From assembly GCF_947179165.1 (NCBI RefSeq), contig NC_077242.1, positions 77,171,097 through 77,235,096 on the forward strand: 64,000 nt of DNA, written 5' to 3'. The stretch's first letter is position 1, and each line of letters starts with the position of its first letter. Source of the stretch: Solanum dulcamara. Taxonomy: Eukaryota > Streptophyta > Magnoliopsida > Solanales > Solanaceae. Positions 1 through 11,758 of this stretch are shown here, in pieces. The position numbers were made by a program, and so were the translations under genes. A model generated the notes under the pieces. That model was given only the letters and a program-made list of their open reading frames with translations. It was not told the DNA's origin and made no database searches.

Positions 1-3000
1 TCACACTGCATGGCCTTATGCCAGCAGATGAAGAAGGATTTAGCATTAAATATTGCTCGAACACAGAGCCAAATTGGAATGCGCTGGTATATATTAATTA
101 CTGTTTACTTTTTGAGAGTTTTAAGTTTTCTGCACTGACAAACAGACAGTACAAAACAATAAGGGATGATACTACTTTTTATAGACATCCTTAACACTAC
201 ACTTTTATTAAAGTCATGCATGTTATTTACCTTATAATAATGCAATTTCAATCTGTTATAGTAGGTTAGTTATCATAAAGATATTTACATTACATGCATG
301 TGCGTAATGAGATCTGATTGTGTAAATATTACTTTTTTTTATGACATTGTAGTTTGAATCAACCAGAGATGAACTCGTAACATTCTGGCCATCGCTTAGA
401 GAAGATTTTAATGAGACGGAGTTCTGGAAGCGCCAGTGGCGAGCCCATGGATCGTGTGCAGGAACAACACCTGAAGAGTACTTCCACAAAGCAATACATA
501 TCAATCACTTGCCTGAACATGGCAACTTGTTCAATTACTTGATAAAAAGAGGGATTTTTCCAAGTGATCATAGGGCTTATCGAAAAGAAGATATTGTTAA
601 GGCTATCCAAAGTGTCTTTGATGAATTTCCTTCTCTAATTCGTCAACGTTCTCCCCCTCGTCCTTCTTCTGGATCACCATCGCGTAATATTTATCTCTCT
701 TGTGTTCCAACAAATCATGGTTACATATTGAGTGAGGTTACCTTGTGCACTAATCTAGAGGGCACTGAATACATTTCATGTCCATTAGAAGCTGATCCAG
801 CAAGTTGCCCTGATGAAATTATGCTCCCTCTTCCAAATGATCAAATACGGTAACGATTTTCATTAACCTAGTAAAAAGTTATTTAAATTTGGTATGTTTG
901 TTGTTTGAAGTTAAATTGAAATATTAGATTGATTCAATATTTTAAAACTAAAATTTAAATATTAATTTTTTTTTATGAAAAGTACTTTTTTTATAAGAAA
1001 AATTAATACCACTATAAGTTATAATTTTTATATCTCATGTTAATGTATATGATTATGTCACGACCCGAATCAGGGTGTGATGGCACTCATCTCAACCCAC
1101 CGAGATAAGTCAGCCTAATATCCAACGAAAGTAGATGCGGAAGAAAAAGAAAAGAATCAAAATTTAACTTAAGCGAAAACACGTAAAAGAAACTCAACAT
1201 CCCCCAAGATTGGTTGTCACGTGTACAAGCCACTAATTTATTATCGAAGTACGAAAAGAAATATAGTCACAATGTCTTTGTCTCTAGAATAGGACTAAAA
1301 CATAAGAAACGAGCAAGAGGTATCCGCTAGATAGATGTAACAGCTACCTCGACACTCGGAATGATAATATCCTCAGAAGCGGTAGTAAACTGTAGGAGAT
1401 CAAGCGGGCCTGTGCTCACAACCTACACAAGTGTGGAAGCAAGGGGTGAGTACCAAACAACACGGTACTCAGCAAGTGGATAACTAAAACTAAGCAAAGC
1501 TTAATAGATACAAGTACTCCTTTCCTTCCAACCGAACCTCCTTAACTACAACCTGCATGAAACCAGCCCAACTCTACACTTGTACAATAACAGCAACAAT
1601 ATAGTCCACGAATGCTCATCAATAATCTCATCAGTGAATCATATCAAGTCAAGTCAACATATACATAGCAATGTAGAGGTAAACACAAATTCACAAATAA
1701 TCAGAAAGGTGCAATGCAATGCAATGAAATGATGCATGTCTGTCCTATCGGTACACATCCGCTGAATCACAGTCCGGAACCCATGGGGGACATTTCTGTC
1801 CATGTAACCTGCCACGGAGCGTGTGGCCCGTCCCCTCAATATATATATATCTTGCCATGGAGCGTGTGGCCCGTCCCCTCAATATATATATATCTTGCCA
1901 CGGAGCGTGTGGCCCGACCCCTTTATTTCATGATACCTGCCACGGAGCGTGTGGCCCGACCCCTTTGTTCATATTACCAGCCACGGAGCGTGTGGCCCGA
2001 CCCCTTTTGTTTCATATCATTTCCAGTATCAACACAATATGTCAGAACCAGTGCAATCAATTCATGTTCATATAATTCACGATAATAACATGACAACCAT
2101 AATAATTTTTCATATCTCACATCAACATAGTCATTTCACATGTCCAAAAATCACAACATATCAATTCCACCAATACATGTTATTAGATCACCAGTTTATA
2201 CCCTCATCTCCATTTTTTTTTTTAAGGTCAATCATACAGTCAATAACCCAGTCCAATTTTCATTACTCCCTAGTATATATGACACGGAAATACAAGCATC
2301 TATAAGCTTAAACTGAGGTTTAGAAATTCACTTGCCTCAAAAAAAAAAATCAAGCAATTACTCCGGTACTTGAGCCTTCCCCTTTCGCTGGATTTCCAAA
2401 TCAATGTAATCTAATTAAATGAATAATCACCATAAGATTTCGTAATTAAAAATATTCATATCACTATAAGTTTAGCTTAGACCCAAAAACTTACCTAATT
2501 CTATAATCAAATCTTAAATATCAAGTCTGGGATTTGGTCTCAATTCCTCCAGATGACATAAATCTAATGATGTTCATATAATCCAACACACCTAATATTT
2601 AATTATCTATCTCAATATATGAAACTTAATTTTATTTTTTTTCATTGATAACGAAAGAAAAATAACTAAAGTTAAAGCCACTGGTCGAAACCAGTGGCAG
2701 AAACCACTATTGGTTCTGCCCAACAGTGGCACTACCTTAATTAATATTTATGTATATTTTTTTTTCTTTTACTAAGACTACTTCACCATATACCCCTAAT
2801 ACTAACAAGCATTGGGTCATATTTTCTTTGCACTTCAGCCGTCCTTATTTCCAAATTACAATTCCTTTCAACCAACAAAAAATTTAACCAAGAATTATAC
2901 TAATATACACATTACATATCATAGCAAATAATACGCAGAACAAGATTGAAGTTTAACCCTTACCTGAAGCAGTTTCGGATGCTCCTCCTTGGCGTCGCAG

Positions 3001-3646
3001 GTAAGTTTTGTATATTCCCTTTTCTTTTATTTTCTAACTAATTATGTATTAAAAGTGAAAAACCCTACTATTTATTTTAATAAATAAAGTGGTATAAGAT
3101 ATTAACTAAACTAACACTTTAGTCCATCAATTAAATTAGTTATCTAAAGTTACCCCTTAACTAATTAACCTAGTTATTGAATAGTCCAAATTTATATTTT
3201 TTATTTTATTTTATTATTATTATTATTATTATTTTTTTTTTTTATTATTTTTTTTGGAGAGAATATTTTATGGAAGAGAGATTACTCATTCTCAAAATGA
3301 CCAAACGGGTCATTACAGATTAAAACTATATTTTAAAATATTGATCAAAATTTATATAGTTTGAATTTAAAAAAATATAAAATATGATATAAATCACGAG
3401 AAAAGGAGTACTTAACTACTTATTCACACACGTACACTTGTATTAATTAACTATGATTAAGTAATACATATTGGATCTCAGTTTAAAGACTATGTACCAT
3501 GGTTAAATTATTTGATTTGATTTAACAATTGAATACAAATAAATACTTACCGATTTAACTTTATATTAATGTTTAATTATATAATTCTTTGTAGGCCGTA
3601 TCTGCCGCTGATGGATAAATGGAAGAAACCAATGGGAAATATATGA
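1..3646 (+). CDS. RNase T2 (S-like) gene RNT-A1, 5' cut by window edge
   Basis: Secreted-type RNase T2 gene whose beginning lies before base 1. Exons by comparison with the complete twin at 35564-37126: the end of exon 1 (1-86, from TLHGLMPADEEGF to NWNAL), exon 2 (353-849) and exon 3 (3595-3646). Exon 2 follows a clear TTGTAG acceptor and encodes the second catalytic motif as QWRAHGSC: the His is kept, but the Glu usually before Trp is Gln. The first motif reads HGLMP instead of HGLWP. I saw no difference from the twin in the visible coding sequence. Intron 2 holds a 2262-bp solo LTR absent from the twin. If splicing over about 2.7 kb fails, translation stops at a TAA immediately after the exon 2 end, costing 16 C-terminal residues. 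Family assignment is firm; enzyme activity is uncertain. Confidence 0.85.
1056..3317. mobile_element. Solo LTR (Ty3/gypsy-like) inside intron 2 of RNT-A1
   Basis: A 2262-bp block begins TGTCACGACCC and ends GGGTCATTACA. It is flanked by the 5-bp direct repeat GATTA (1051-1055 and 3318-3322). The twin locus has a single GATTA at 36798-36802 and no insert, so the empty site is preserved. No internal coding region or second LTR is present, which defines a solo LTR. The termini resemble other gypsy LTRs in this window. Confidence 0.92.
1811..2004. repeat. Tandem repeat, about 5 units of 41-45 bp, inside the solo LTR
   Basis: Five copies of a unit with the core GCCACGGAGCGTGTGGCCCG start near 1811, 1853, 1898, 1939 and 1980, separated by AT-rich spacers. 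The reading frames through it (repeated ERVARPL-like peptides) come from the repeat and are not genes. Confidence 0.85.
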
Positions 3647-4007
3647 ATATATCCCCCATTTGATAATCATGAGTTGAATAAAATATTCAATGGCTGAGAT
3701 TAATTCTCACTTTTGAATTATTATTATTGTTGTTATTAAAAAGAGAGTATGGAATATGTTGTAACACATGACGTGTGAAATTAATGCATAGTTATATATG
3801 CAGTACTATATTGAATAAAACGTTTATTCTACTCTCTTATTTGACATTGATTTGCAGCGTAGTTCATGTTTGTTTACATAATTAATCTTTTTGCTTTTAA
3901 TATAGTAAATGTGTTGGATCAAAGTTTTGTCTTATTTCGGGAAAAGAATAATAATAACCTAACATACCAACTAACTCATTGGACTAAAATTCATGAATTA
4001 ATTTACG

Positions 4008-4083
4008 TTCTGATATATATATTGGATTGAGTGTCACGTTTCGATACATATATTGGATCATGTGTCACGTTCTGATACATATA
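4008..4083. repeat. Two-unit repeat ATATATTGGAT..GTGTCACGTT, left copy
   Basis: Two successive units of about 33-37 bp, each reading roughly ATATTGGAT(T/C)..GTGTCACGTTTCGATACAT. The same unit family occurs at 37488-37563, at 44436-44493 and, inverted, as seven units at 32087-32330. Confidence 0.7.
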
Positions 4084-4221
4084 TGTTGACACCCAATTTT
4101 GACCCTCCACAACGCAAATTAGCTATTGAATTTCTTGAAGGAAGGCCAATCAAATTTTAATATTTTTTTACATTATCGTCAATATGTATAATTACTTAAA
4201 CTCTCACTATAAAAATAACGA

Positions 4222-4340
4222 ATTTAGCGGCAATAATATATAAACATGAGTATTTATAACCAACATTCTATATAAATGCCAATAAAGACTTTAACGACTC
4301 TGGATGTAATAACATTAACTCAATATAATTGTCGCTAAAT
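4222..4340. mobile_element. MITE-like element at the 3' side of RNase copy A1m
   Basis: A block of about 119 bp with inverted ends ATTTAGCGGCAAT and ATTGTCGCTAAAT. The same block sits at the same place in the other three minus-strand RNase copies (9841-9959, 37702-37820, 46961-47079). A longer relative lies at 28897-29092. Reading frames that run from the RNase exon into it would give it a MITE-encoded tail, which is more likely intronic. Confidence 0.7.
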
Positions 4341-4384
4341 ATTTTTGTGAAGGAAAATCTATTATCATTAAATGTCGCACGTAC

Positions 4385-4849
4385 CTGTGAAGCTGGAGCA
4401 GGAGGTGAAGGACGAGGAACAATAATGTTTTGAACACAACAACGTTTGTTAGTGACAGAAGTTGGACAATTCACAAAATTCTTTGCATCATTTGTGTAGC
4501 AAAATGTAACTTGATTCAAATAAGCATGAGTTGTATTAATGTCTTTGCAAGTGAAAGACACATCCTTATTGCTTGCAACTTGTTTGAATGAGTTCAAGAT
4601 TTCAACATTGTTGTATGTAGCAGAGTCACAAGGGACAATTCCATTTGAGTTTATTAAATGACATTGTACTAAATCTCCAATTTCATAAGCCAATCTTGAA
4701 GCCCTAATGAAATATTGTGTTGGAGTTTTGAACTTTTGTATTATGCATGTTCCATATGTATTCCAACCTTCCTTCCACATGTCTTTGGGATATTTTTTAG
4801 TGAGAGAGGGCCAAAACAGGCTGAGTTTGTCTACCAACGCGGTATCAAA
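4385..4849 (-). pseudogene. RNase T2-like exon 2, copy A1m; catalytic residues lost, exon 1 not found
   Basis: A 155-codon open exon with an acceptor (CACAG before TTTGATACC) and a strong donor (CACAG/GTACGT). It matches RNase T2 through DKLSLFWPSL, the Cys-containing GIVPCDSATY region and the FCYTND and FVNCPTS blocks. The second active-site motif, normally EWxxHGTC, reads GWNTYGTC: the Glu is Gly and the His is Tyr. No signal-peptide exon is visible before the LTR-like repeat that starts at 5057, so the copy looks truncated at its 5' end. The frame stays open beyond the donor through the MITE to 4268, but the conserved donor argues that this tail is intronic. Its near-identical twin is at 37865-38329. 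Confidence 0.75.
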
Positions 4850-5700
4850 CTGTGACACATGTGCGGGTACATGGATCAAAATGAGATAGTGATGAAATTT
4901 TTCACGCAATTTGTCTTTTGGGTTCCTTTTTTTCTCTCCCTAATTGCGGAAAAGTTGTTTCATCAAACCAACAATCTGCAAATCGAACAGTAAATAAGTC
5001 TCATGTCAACGATTAAAGGTAGCAAATTATGGAGGGTGAGTCAAACCCAACATATATGTAATGACCCTTTAGGTCGTTTTGAATACTAGGGCTTTTTATT
5101 TTATAAAAGACTTACCCCGTAAATTTTTAATGGGTACCTTGGACTAATTGATAACTATTTTTATCTTTTTATAAATTTTAGTATAATATACATATTTTTA
5201 TATAACTATATCTTTGATTACTATTTATGTAGTTATTCGAAAATCATCTCAAAAATATTTCATTTTAACTAAATACAATGTTAGTTAGGTTAGTTTAATT
5301 ATAGTTTGCATTTTTGAAATTTTTAGTTTTTTTTCTAATAAAAAATCATAATCTCTCACATCGAAAATCCTTGAAGGATTTGAAATTTTTGGAGCCTATA
5401 TAAAGAATCATATTCTTATTAAGAAAAAAGAAGAAGTGGTGGTTTTTTAGCTACCTTGTAAAAATTTCTAGCTTTCAATCTATATTTTTCTTCAAGGAAA
5501 ATAGGAGATTGAAGTCAAAATTTAGGCTAAGAACAGTGTTCTTATAACATCGAACCCACGAAGGTTCGAGTCTAAATTTTTAATTTTTCTTTTTTGTGGA
5601 TTGGAGTTCTATCAAGCTCTTGGGTGGTGGTGAAGTTGTCTTCCGCTCGTCGTCTTCAGTCTCGCTGCCTGGAAAAAGATAAAATCTTTTCTCAGATTTA

Positions 5701-5875
5701 GGGCAGCCCGGTGCTCTAAAGCTCCCGCTATGCGCAGGATCCGAGGAAGGGTCTGACCACAAGGGTCTATTGTACGTAGTCTTACCTTGCATTTCTGCCA
5801 TAGGCTGTTTTCAAGGCTTGAACCCGTGACTTCCTGGTCACATGACAGCAACTTTACCAGTTATTCAAGGCTCCC
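5701..5875 (-). mobile_element. TS-like SINE (tRNA-derived), left copy
   Basis: Read on the minus strand it starts GGGAGCCTTGAATAACTGG, continues through the tRNA-like promoter boxes (AAGTTGCTGTCATGTGACC, then CACGGGTTCAAGCC) and the body ACAATAGACCCTTGTGGTC, and ends GCACCGGGCTGCCC. I recognise this as the TS-type SINE family of Solanaceae. The twin is at 39181-39355. Confidence 0.85.
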
Positions 5876-6559
5876 ATTCTCTTTTCTCAACTTTATTTTA
5901 TTTAATTATTTCATGTTTTATATTTAATTGATTCGTAGTCTTTTTTTTAGTTAGTGCGTATTAAAAATAATTAGATTAATGATATAAATTTTTTATACTT
6001 AGCATGTATTAGGGTTAATTAGGTATCATGTGTTAGGATTATTTTATGAAAGATCTTAGTTTTGTTCATTATTTTTCCAAATAGTTATCTTTGATAATAT
6101 AGATTTTTATGTTTTTAATTTCTTCTTTTAACATGATTTAGATAACAAAAATATGCTTAAAATTGTTATTTAATTATAACTTTCATGGCCTAATTGATTT
6201 AATTCTTTCTTTAAAATTTTAGCTAGTATAGCGTATATATTAAATCCGTGTTCCTTAGTTACTTGAATATATTTCTTCTTTCCTTTCCTTTATCTACGTA
6301 TATGAATGTTTTTAGTCACTTTTAAGATGCCCATTAATTTGATAATTTAAAATATCATGATATATTTCTTGGTTTAGCTTAAAATGAGTAAATGCTTATG
6401 TAATTTTATTTTGGTGCATGTGATATCAATTCGTGTCCATCTTTGGACTCCATCCTTGCATGTCATTAAATTTTGAGTCTTTCATGATCTTGCTCGAATT
6501 GCTAATAAAATGATACATGGAAAGAAGCTAATATACATGGTTTGAATAATGATATTGGA

Positions 6560-6745
6560 TTGTATACACGGAATATAGGTGGAAACAGTGTCATATACAC
6601 TGATATACAGTGATATACAACAAATACAGGGAACAAACAGGTGGTATACTATGTGTATACAGTTTGATATACAGAAATAATATTGCATACACTGTATAGA
6701 GTATATATACAGTCCGATATACAGTGTATATACAACTACGATTTA
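6560..6745. repeat. TATACA-rich low-complexity repeat
   Basis: Irregular reiteration of GATATACAG/GTATATACAG motifs over about 190 bp. Also present, with indels, at 40044-40205 in the right copy. Confidence 0.7.
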
Positions 6746-7108
6746 CATTGAAATTGTATTTAAGGCCCAAAACGCAGATGACCCAACAACTTAGTCCAGA
6801 CGTACAGAAACTAAGTGTCGGACAATATTTTCATGTGTTATTTATTGTTTACTTATATTGATTCGGATTGTAATAATTTATTTACTTATGATATTTATGC
6901 TTGCTTAGATATTAATTTTAATTTGTTTTAATTTAATTAGAATTTCGTAAAGATAAACAATCCATGTTAATTTACTCTTTAAATGAATTTCTACCTTTAC
7001 TTAGTAATTTGATAAATTTTTTACTTTTTTTTATATGCAGATGTATATAATTTTCAAATGTTTAAGTTTTATCATTTTTCTAAAAAATATACTTATTATA
7101 AAGTCTTT

Positions 7109-9433
7109 CACTACTAAAAAACTTGTAAAAAAAAGTGACGGATTGCGTTGCTCAAAAAAGCAATGAAATTTGAGACGCACCCCGTCGCTTTTTAAAAAAA
7201 AACAATATTTTTTTTATAAATAGCGACGGATAGAGACTATATGTCCGTCACTATTTTTGGCGGATTTTTTAAATATATTTAAAAATTAATTATAAAATAA
7301 ACATAACGACAGAGTCCATCGCTTTTAATTAAAAATAATTAAATATAATTTTAATATTGCTTCTCCGTCCGTCGTATTTTATTATATTTTATTCATCATT
7401 TTTTTTTTGAAATAAGCGACGGACAGCGTCTCTAAGTCCGTCGCTTATTTGGTCAAAGGTGGTCAAATATTTTTAAAAAGCGACGAACAGAGCGACACTG
7501 TCCGTCGCTCCATCTAAAATATTTCAGAACAGAGACTCGACTTTTTTTTCATTTTTGCTCTCTCTCTCTCTCTCTAAACCCTCCCCCTTCTTTCTAAAAA
7601 TTCCACCCCTCGCCGCCAGTCGCTGCTTCCGCCGCCACGCCCTCCCCGTCGTCTTTGTTGCCGCCGCCCCTCCCCACTGTCAACCTCTCTCTCTCTCTCC
7701 GTATTGTTAATAAGGTTAGTTAGTTTTAGGGTTTTAATTTTGAAAAAAAAATATTAATTTATTCATTTGTTAGTTAATTTATTTTATTTAATTTATTTAA
7801 TGTATGTTATTAACATAGTTAATTTGTATGTGTGATTTTGAATTGGTGAATGTTAGAAATTAGATTTTAGGTACTTTGTTTGAGTTGGGATTATTTTTTT
7901 TTGAATTAAATTGTGAATTACATATATTTTTTGTAGTTGGAATTAAAGTGTTGTTGATATTCAAATGTTATGTTAAGTTGGTTAGTTCTTGAAGTGAGAA
8001 TGTGAATAAAAATTTTAGGGCCTTAGTATGAATTGTGGTTTATTTTTAATTAGATTGTGAATTGGGTATTGTGTTAGTTGGACTTGAAGTGTTTTTGAAG
8101 ATAAAATTACGGTTAGAACATGAACTAATTAGAAATTAGAATTTAAAATTTTTTTATGTTTGGAAGATATTCAAGTTAGAAAAACATTGGGTTGAATGAT
8201 TTTTGATGTTTGGAAGATATTCAAGTTATGAACTTGGACATTAAGATTTTTGAGCTTAGAATATTTTTTTGGTTTGTATAAATTGTGAACTTTAGACTTT
8301 GGAACTAATTAAGACTTAGATGTTTGAATTTTAGGATACTTGAATATAATATAGAACTTGACCTTAGAACTTGAATTTTGAAACTTGAACTTAGAACTTT
8401 GAACTTGAAATTTTGTTGACTTTTAAAATCTTGTTCAATTGTAGTACTTATGAACAAATTAAGCTAATTAGAGTTAGACCACATTCATAGTCATGAACTT
8501 AAACTTTAGGCATTTGGGAAGTTGAACTTTGAATTTTTTAGGTTTGTATATGTTTGAATACTTTAAGCTTTAGAATTAACTAGAACTTAGACTTTAAAAC
8601 TAATTAATTAGAACTTTATGTTGTCATTAACTTGAACTTTAATTAGATACTTGAATACTCCTATTTTAGAACTTTAATTTGTATATACTTGAAACATGTA
8701 ATTTTTTTCTTATTTAACTTAGAACATCTGACTTGAATTAATTAGAACTTGAATTATTTATAATTTGAACTTAATTATAAGTTGAATTAATTATAAGTTG
8801 AACTTAATTATTATATGAATTAATTAATTATAACTTGAATTTAATTATTATATGAATTAATTAATTAGAACTTGAATTAATCATAACTTGAATTTAACTA
8901 ATATATGAATTAATTAATTATAACTTGAATTAATCATAACTTGAACTTAACTAATATATGAGTTCATTAATTATAACTTGAATTAATCATAACTTGAACT
9001 TAATTATTATATGAATTAATTGATTATAACTTTTATTTTCTAATATGCAGCAAGATTATGAGCGGCACATACGTGAGATGGGAGATTCGGTTCAGCTAAC
9101 GCCTAAACAGTCCACTCAAATTTGGACAGAGAAAGTGGTTGGAGTCAGCCACAAGGGCTGAATATATGGAATGAGCTCTAGGAATAATGTACGACGACTC
9201 CAATCAGGTTTAGAAGGTATTGGATCATCGCGTCAAGCCGAGACCATTGACGGGGTTCGAATAGCTGCAATGTCTCAGCAAATTGCAGAACTTACACGCG
9301 CATTGGCAGAATCAGAGAAAAGAAGGATCGATGATCAAAAAAGTATGAATGAATAAGTTGAGCAAATTAAAAAAGAAGTGCTCAACCTCTCCCGTCAGCC
9401 TCCACCCGTTATTCAAGAGCGTCTACTCCGGAT
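7109..9433 (+). mobile_element. CACTA element, 3'-truncated (left copy)
   Basis: Begins CACTACTAAAAAACTTG after TTT and carries many GCGACGGAC / GTCCGTCGC subterminal motifs in both orientations. These are followed by a CT-rich leader, a long AT-rich intron-like stretch with TTGAATTAAT-type repeats, and the end of an ORF1-type coding sequence. The 3' terminus is missing: at about 9434 it joins sequence equivalent to 46507 in the right copy, where the element is complete (40580-44144). No TNP2-like transposase is visible, so it is non-autonomous. Confidence 0.85.
8700..9035. repeat. AT-rich tandem repeats in the CACTA internal region
   Basis: Repeated TATAACTTGAATTAAT and ATATATGAATTAATTAAT blocks with a period near 50 bp, more regular toward the 3' end. 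The right copy carries an expanded version (about 42610-43000). Confidence 0.7.
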
Positions 9434-9434
9434 G
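9051..9434 (+). pseudogene. CACTA ORF1 C-terminal fragment (left copy), broken
   Basis: After an ATATGCAG acceptor the frame reads QDYERHIREMGDSVQLTP, then STQIWTEKVVG, then a stop. It continues as GLEGIGSSRQAE and the helical tail MSQQIAELTRALAESEKRR. This layout is typical of the C-terminus of plant En/Spm transposon-associated proteins. In-frame stops follow HKG and KSMNE, and the end is lost at the deletion junction. The right-copy counterpart is 43020-43430. Confidence 0.75.
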
Positions 9435-9840
9435 ATTCTCCCATAAGCTATTGGCTGGAAGCTTTTCTCCTTTCATTAGAAGAGCCTGCACAAAAAAAAG
9501 AGCCTTGTCTTAGACTAAGACTCTTAGTGCTTTTGTGCTTTTTTTTGTTGTTGTTATACTAATGGAGACAGATCTATTAGTAAACAATAACCCCTATCAC
9601 TCGCCTGTCTGGATATCAATTTGACAAACAGATAGAGTAAGCAAAAAAGAAAGGGTCAATTACAAGTTGATATAGGAGGAAAAAAGATGAGAGAGCAAGA
9701 CTTAGGGCAAAGCACTCCGCTCCCCAAGGTATTGCAGGACAATTGCTTTTTCTAAAAGGAAGGCCAATTAAATTTTAATATTTTTTTTACATTATCATCA
9801 ATATGTATAATTACTTAAACTCTCACTATAAAAATAATGA
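9435..9840. other. Non-coding 3' flank of RNase copy B1m
   Basis: Homologous to 46507-46960 in the right copy with small indels; a stretch equivalent to about 46803-46852 is missing here. No convincing gene. A short exon-like stretch near 9435-9486 is discussed under rejected items. Confidence 0.5.
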
Positions 9841-9959
9841 ATTTAGCGGCAATAATATATAAACATGAGTATTTATAACCAACATTCTATATAAATGCCA
9901 ATAAAGACTTTAACGACTCTGGATGCAATGACATTAACTCAATATAATTATCGCTAAAT
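9841..9959. mobile_element. MITE-like element at the 3' side of RNase copy B1m
   Basis: Same element as at 4222-4340, with point differences in the body and right terminal repeat (TATCGCTAAAT). Confidence 0.65.
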
Positions 9960-10004
9960 ATTTTTGCAAAAAAAAAATCTATTATCATTAAATGTCGCAC
10001 GTAC

Positions 10005-10469
10005 CTGTGAAGCTGGAACAGGAGGTGAAGGACGATGAACAATAATGTTTTGAATACGACAACGTTTGTTAGTGACAGAAGTTGGACAATTCACAAATAT
10101 CTTTACATCATTTGTGTAGCAAAATGTAACTTGATTCAAATAAGCATGAGTTGTATTAATGTCTTTGCAAGTGAAAGACATATCCTTATTGCTTGCAACT
10201 TGTTTGAATGAGTTCAAGATTTCAACGTTGTTGTATGTAGCAGAGTCACAAGGGACAATTCCATTTGAGTTTATTAAATGACATTGTAATAAATCTCCAA
10301 TTTCATTAGCCAATCTTGAATCCCTAATGAAATATTGTGTTGGAGTTTTGAACTTTTGTATTATGAATGTTCCATATGTATTCCAACCTTTCTTCCACAT
10401 GTCTTTGGGATCTTGTTTAGTGAGAGAGGCCCAAAAAAGGCTGAGTTTGTCTACCATCGCGGTATCAAA
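10005..10469 (-). pseudogene. RNase T2-like exon 2, copy B1m; catalytic residues and a Cys lost
   Basis: Same 155-codon exon as the other minus-strand copies, with the GTACGT donor kept. The acceptor region reads CATAG instead of CACAG. The active-site motif is GWNTYGTF: Glu to Gly, His to Tyr, and the disulfide Cys to Phe. Other conserved blocks (LSLFWASL, GIVPCDSATY, FVNCPTS) remain. No exon 1 is visible. The homologous 5' flank ends near 10675, where antisense copia pol sequence begins. The Cys loss makes this the most degenerate of the four copies. Confidence 0.72.
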
Positions 10470-11758
10470 CTATGACACATGTGCGGATACATGGATCAAA
10501 ATGAGATAGTGATGAAACTTTCCACGCAATTTGTCTTTCGGGTTCCTTTTTCTCTCCCCCTAATTGCGGAAAAGTTGTTTAATCAAACCAACAATCTACA
10601 AATCGAACAGTAAATAAGTCTAATATCATCGGTTCAAGATAGCAAATTGTGGAGAGTGAGTCAAACCCAATATATATATCAACCTTCGTTAATGGCCTAT
10701 CTTTGTACGGTGTGGTGGTGCTACAAGTATGTATACCGCACAACTAATAATTCGTAAATGGATTATATTTATCTAATGATCAAATACTAATTGTGATGGA
10801 GTATATTTATTATAATTTATCGGTCTGAGACGTACAAGTGTTGTTGCATCTAAGCTAGCATGACTTCAAACAGTAATCGACAATTTTATTTTCATTAGTA
10901 GAGGTCTTGCTATCAATTATAGGCGCTTAATAAATGACTCTGCAAGGCCAAAAGCTTGAGATGTAAATTCTCCAGCATTATCAAAACGAATAACCTTAAT
11001 TGGATAATCTGAAAATTGTGCCCTTAATCTTATTATTTATACTAACAACTTCGCAAATGCTAGGTTGCAAGATATTAAGAGGCACACATGAGACCATCTA
11101 GATGATGTATCTACTAGGACCATAAAATATCTAAATAATCCACTAGGTGAATGAATAGGTCCACATATATTCCGTGCATATGCTCTAAAAAGTCAAAAAA
11201 TTCGATGTCAACCTTCAGGGTTAATGGCTGATAATTAATTTGTCTTGATAACAAGCAGCACATGAAAATTCATTATTTGTAAGAATCTTCAAGTTCTTTA
11301 AGCAATATCCAGTTGAATTTTCAAGAATTCGTTTCATCATTATTGATCCAGAATGACCTATTTGATCATGTCATAACACAAATATATTTAGATCAATAAA
11401 CTTCTGGTTTACGATCAAATGTGATTTAATTGCACTAATTTTTACATAATATAGGCCAGACAATAAAATTAATAATTTTTTCAAAATATATTTCTGACCT
11501 GAGACACTCTTGGTTATACCAAGGTATTCAATATTCATTTCATTTAGTGTCTCAACATGATATTCATTTTTGCGTATATCTTTAAATTTTAACAAGTTTC
11601 TTGAGAACTTAGAAGAGAATAATGCATCTTCTATAACAATTTTTGTCCCTTAGGCAGAAATATAGTAGCTCTTTCAGAGCCTTTAATCATTTTCGAGTTA
11701 GCAGAAATTGTACTAACATTTGCTTTTCTTCTAAGCAAGTAGGAAAAATATTTCTCGT

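Larger units (their letters stand above)
5057..7108. mobile_element. LTR-like repeat, left part, interrupted by CACTA (left copy)
   Basis: Starts TGTAATGACCC and contains a TATA-like stretch (GCCTATATAAAG near 5394), a SINE and TATACA-rich repeats, then is interrupted by a CACTA element at 7109. In the right copy the same repeat runs 38537-40579 and resumes at 44148-45845, ending GGTCATGACA. The possible 5-bp flanks there are ATATA and AAATA, one mismatch. No element protein is encoded, so a solo LTR is likely but its borders are less certain than for the other LTRs here. Confidence 0.6.

Noticed and set aside
1714..2305. Several overlapping plus-strand frames with repeated ERVARPL / ACGPTP peptides
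   Set aside because: They are translations in different frames of the LTR tandem repeat.
4268..4384. C-terminal extension VRATFNDNRFSF... of the minus-strand RNase frame
   Set aside because: It follows a strong CAG/GTACGT donor conserved in all four copies and runs into a MITE, so intron is more likely than protein.
5580..5851. Minus-strand frames of 73 and 79 codons
   Set aside because: They lie in the TS-like SINE and its flank.
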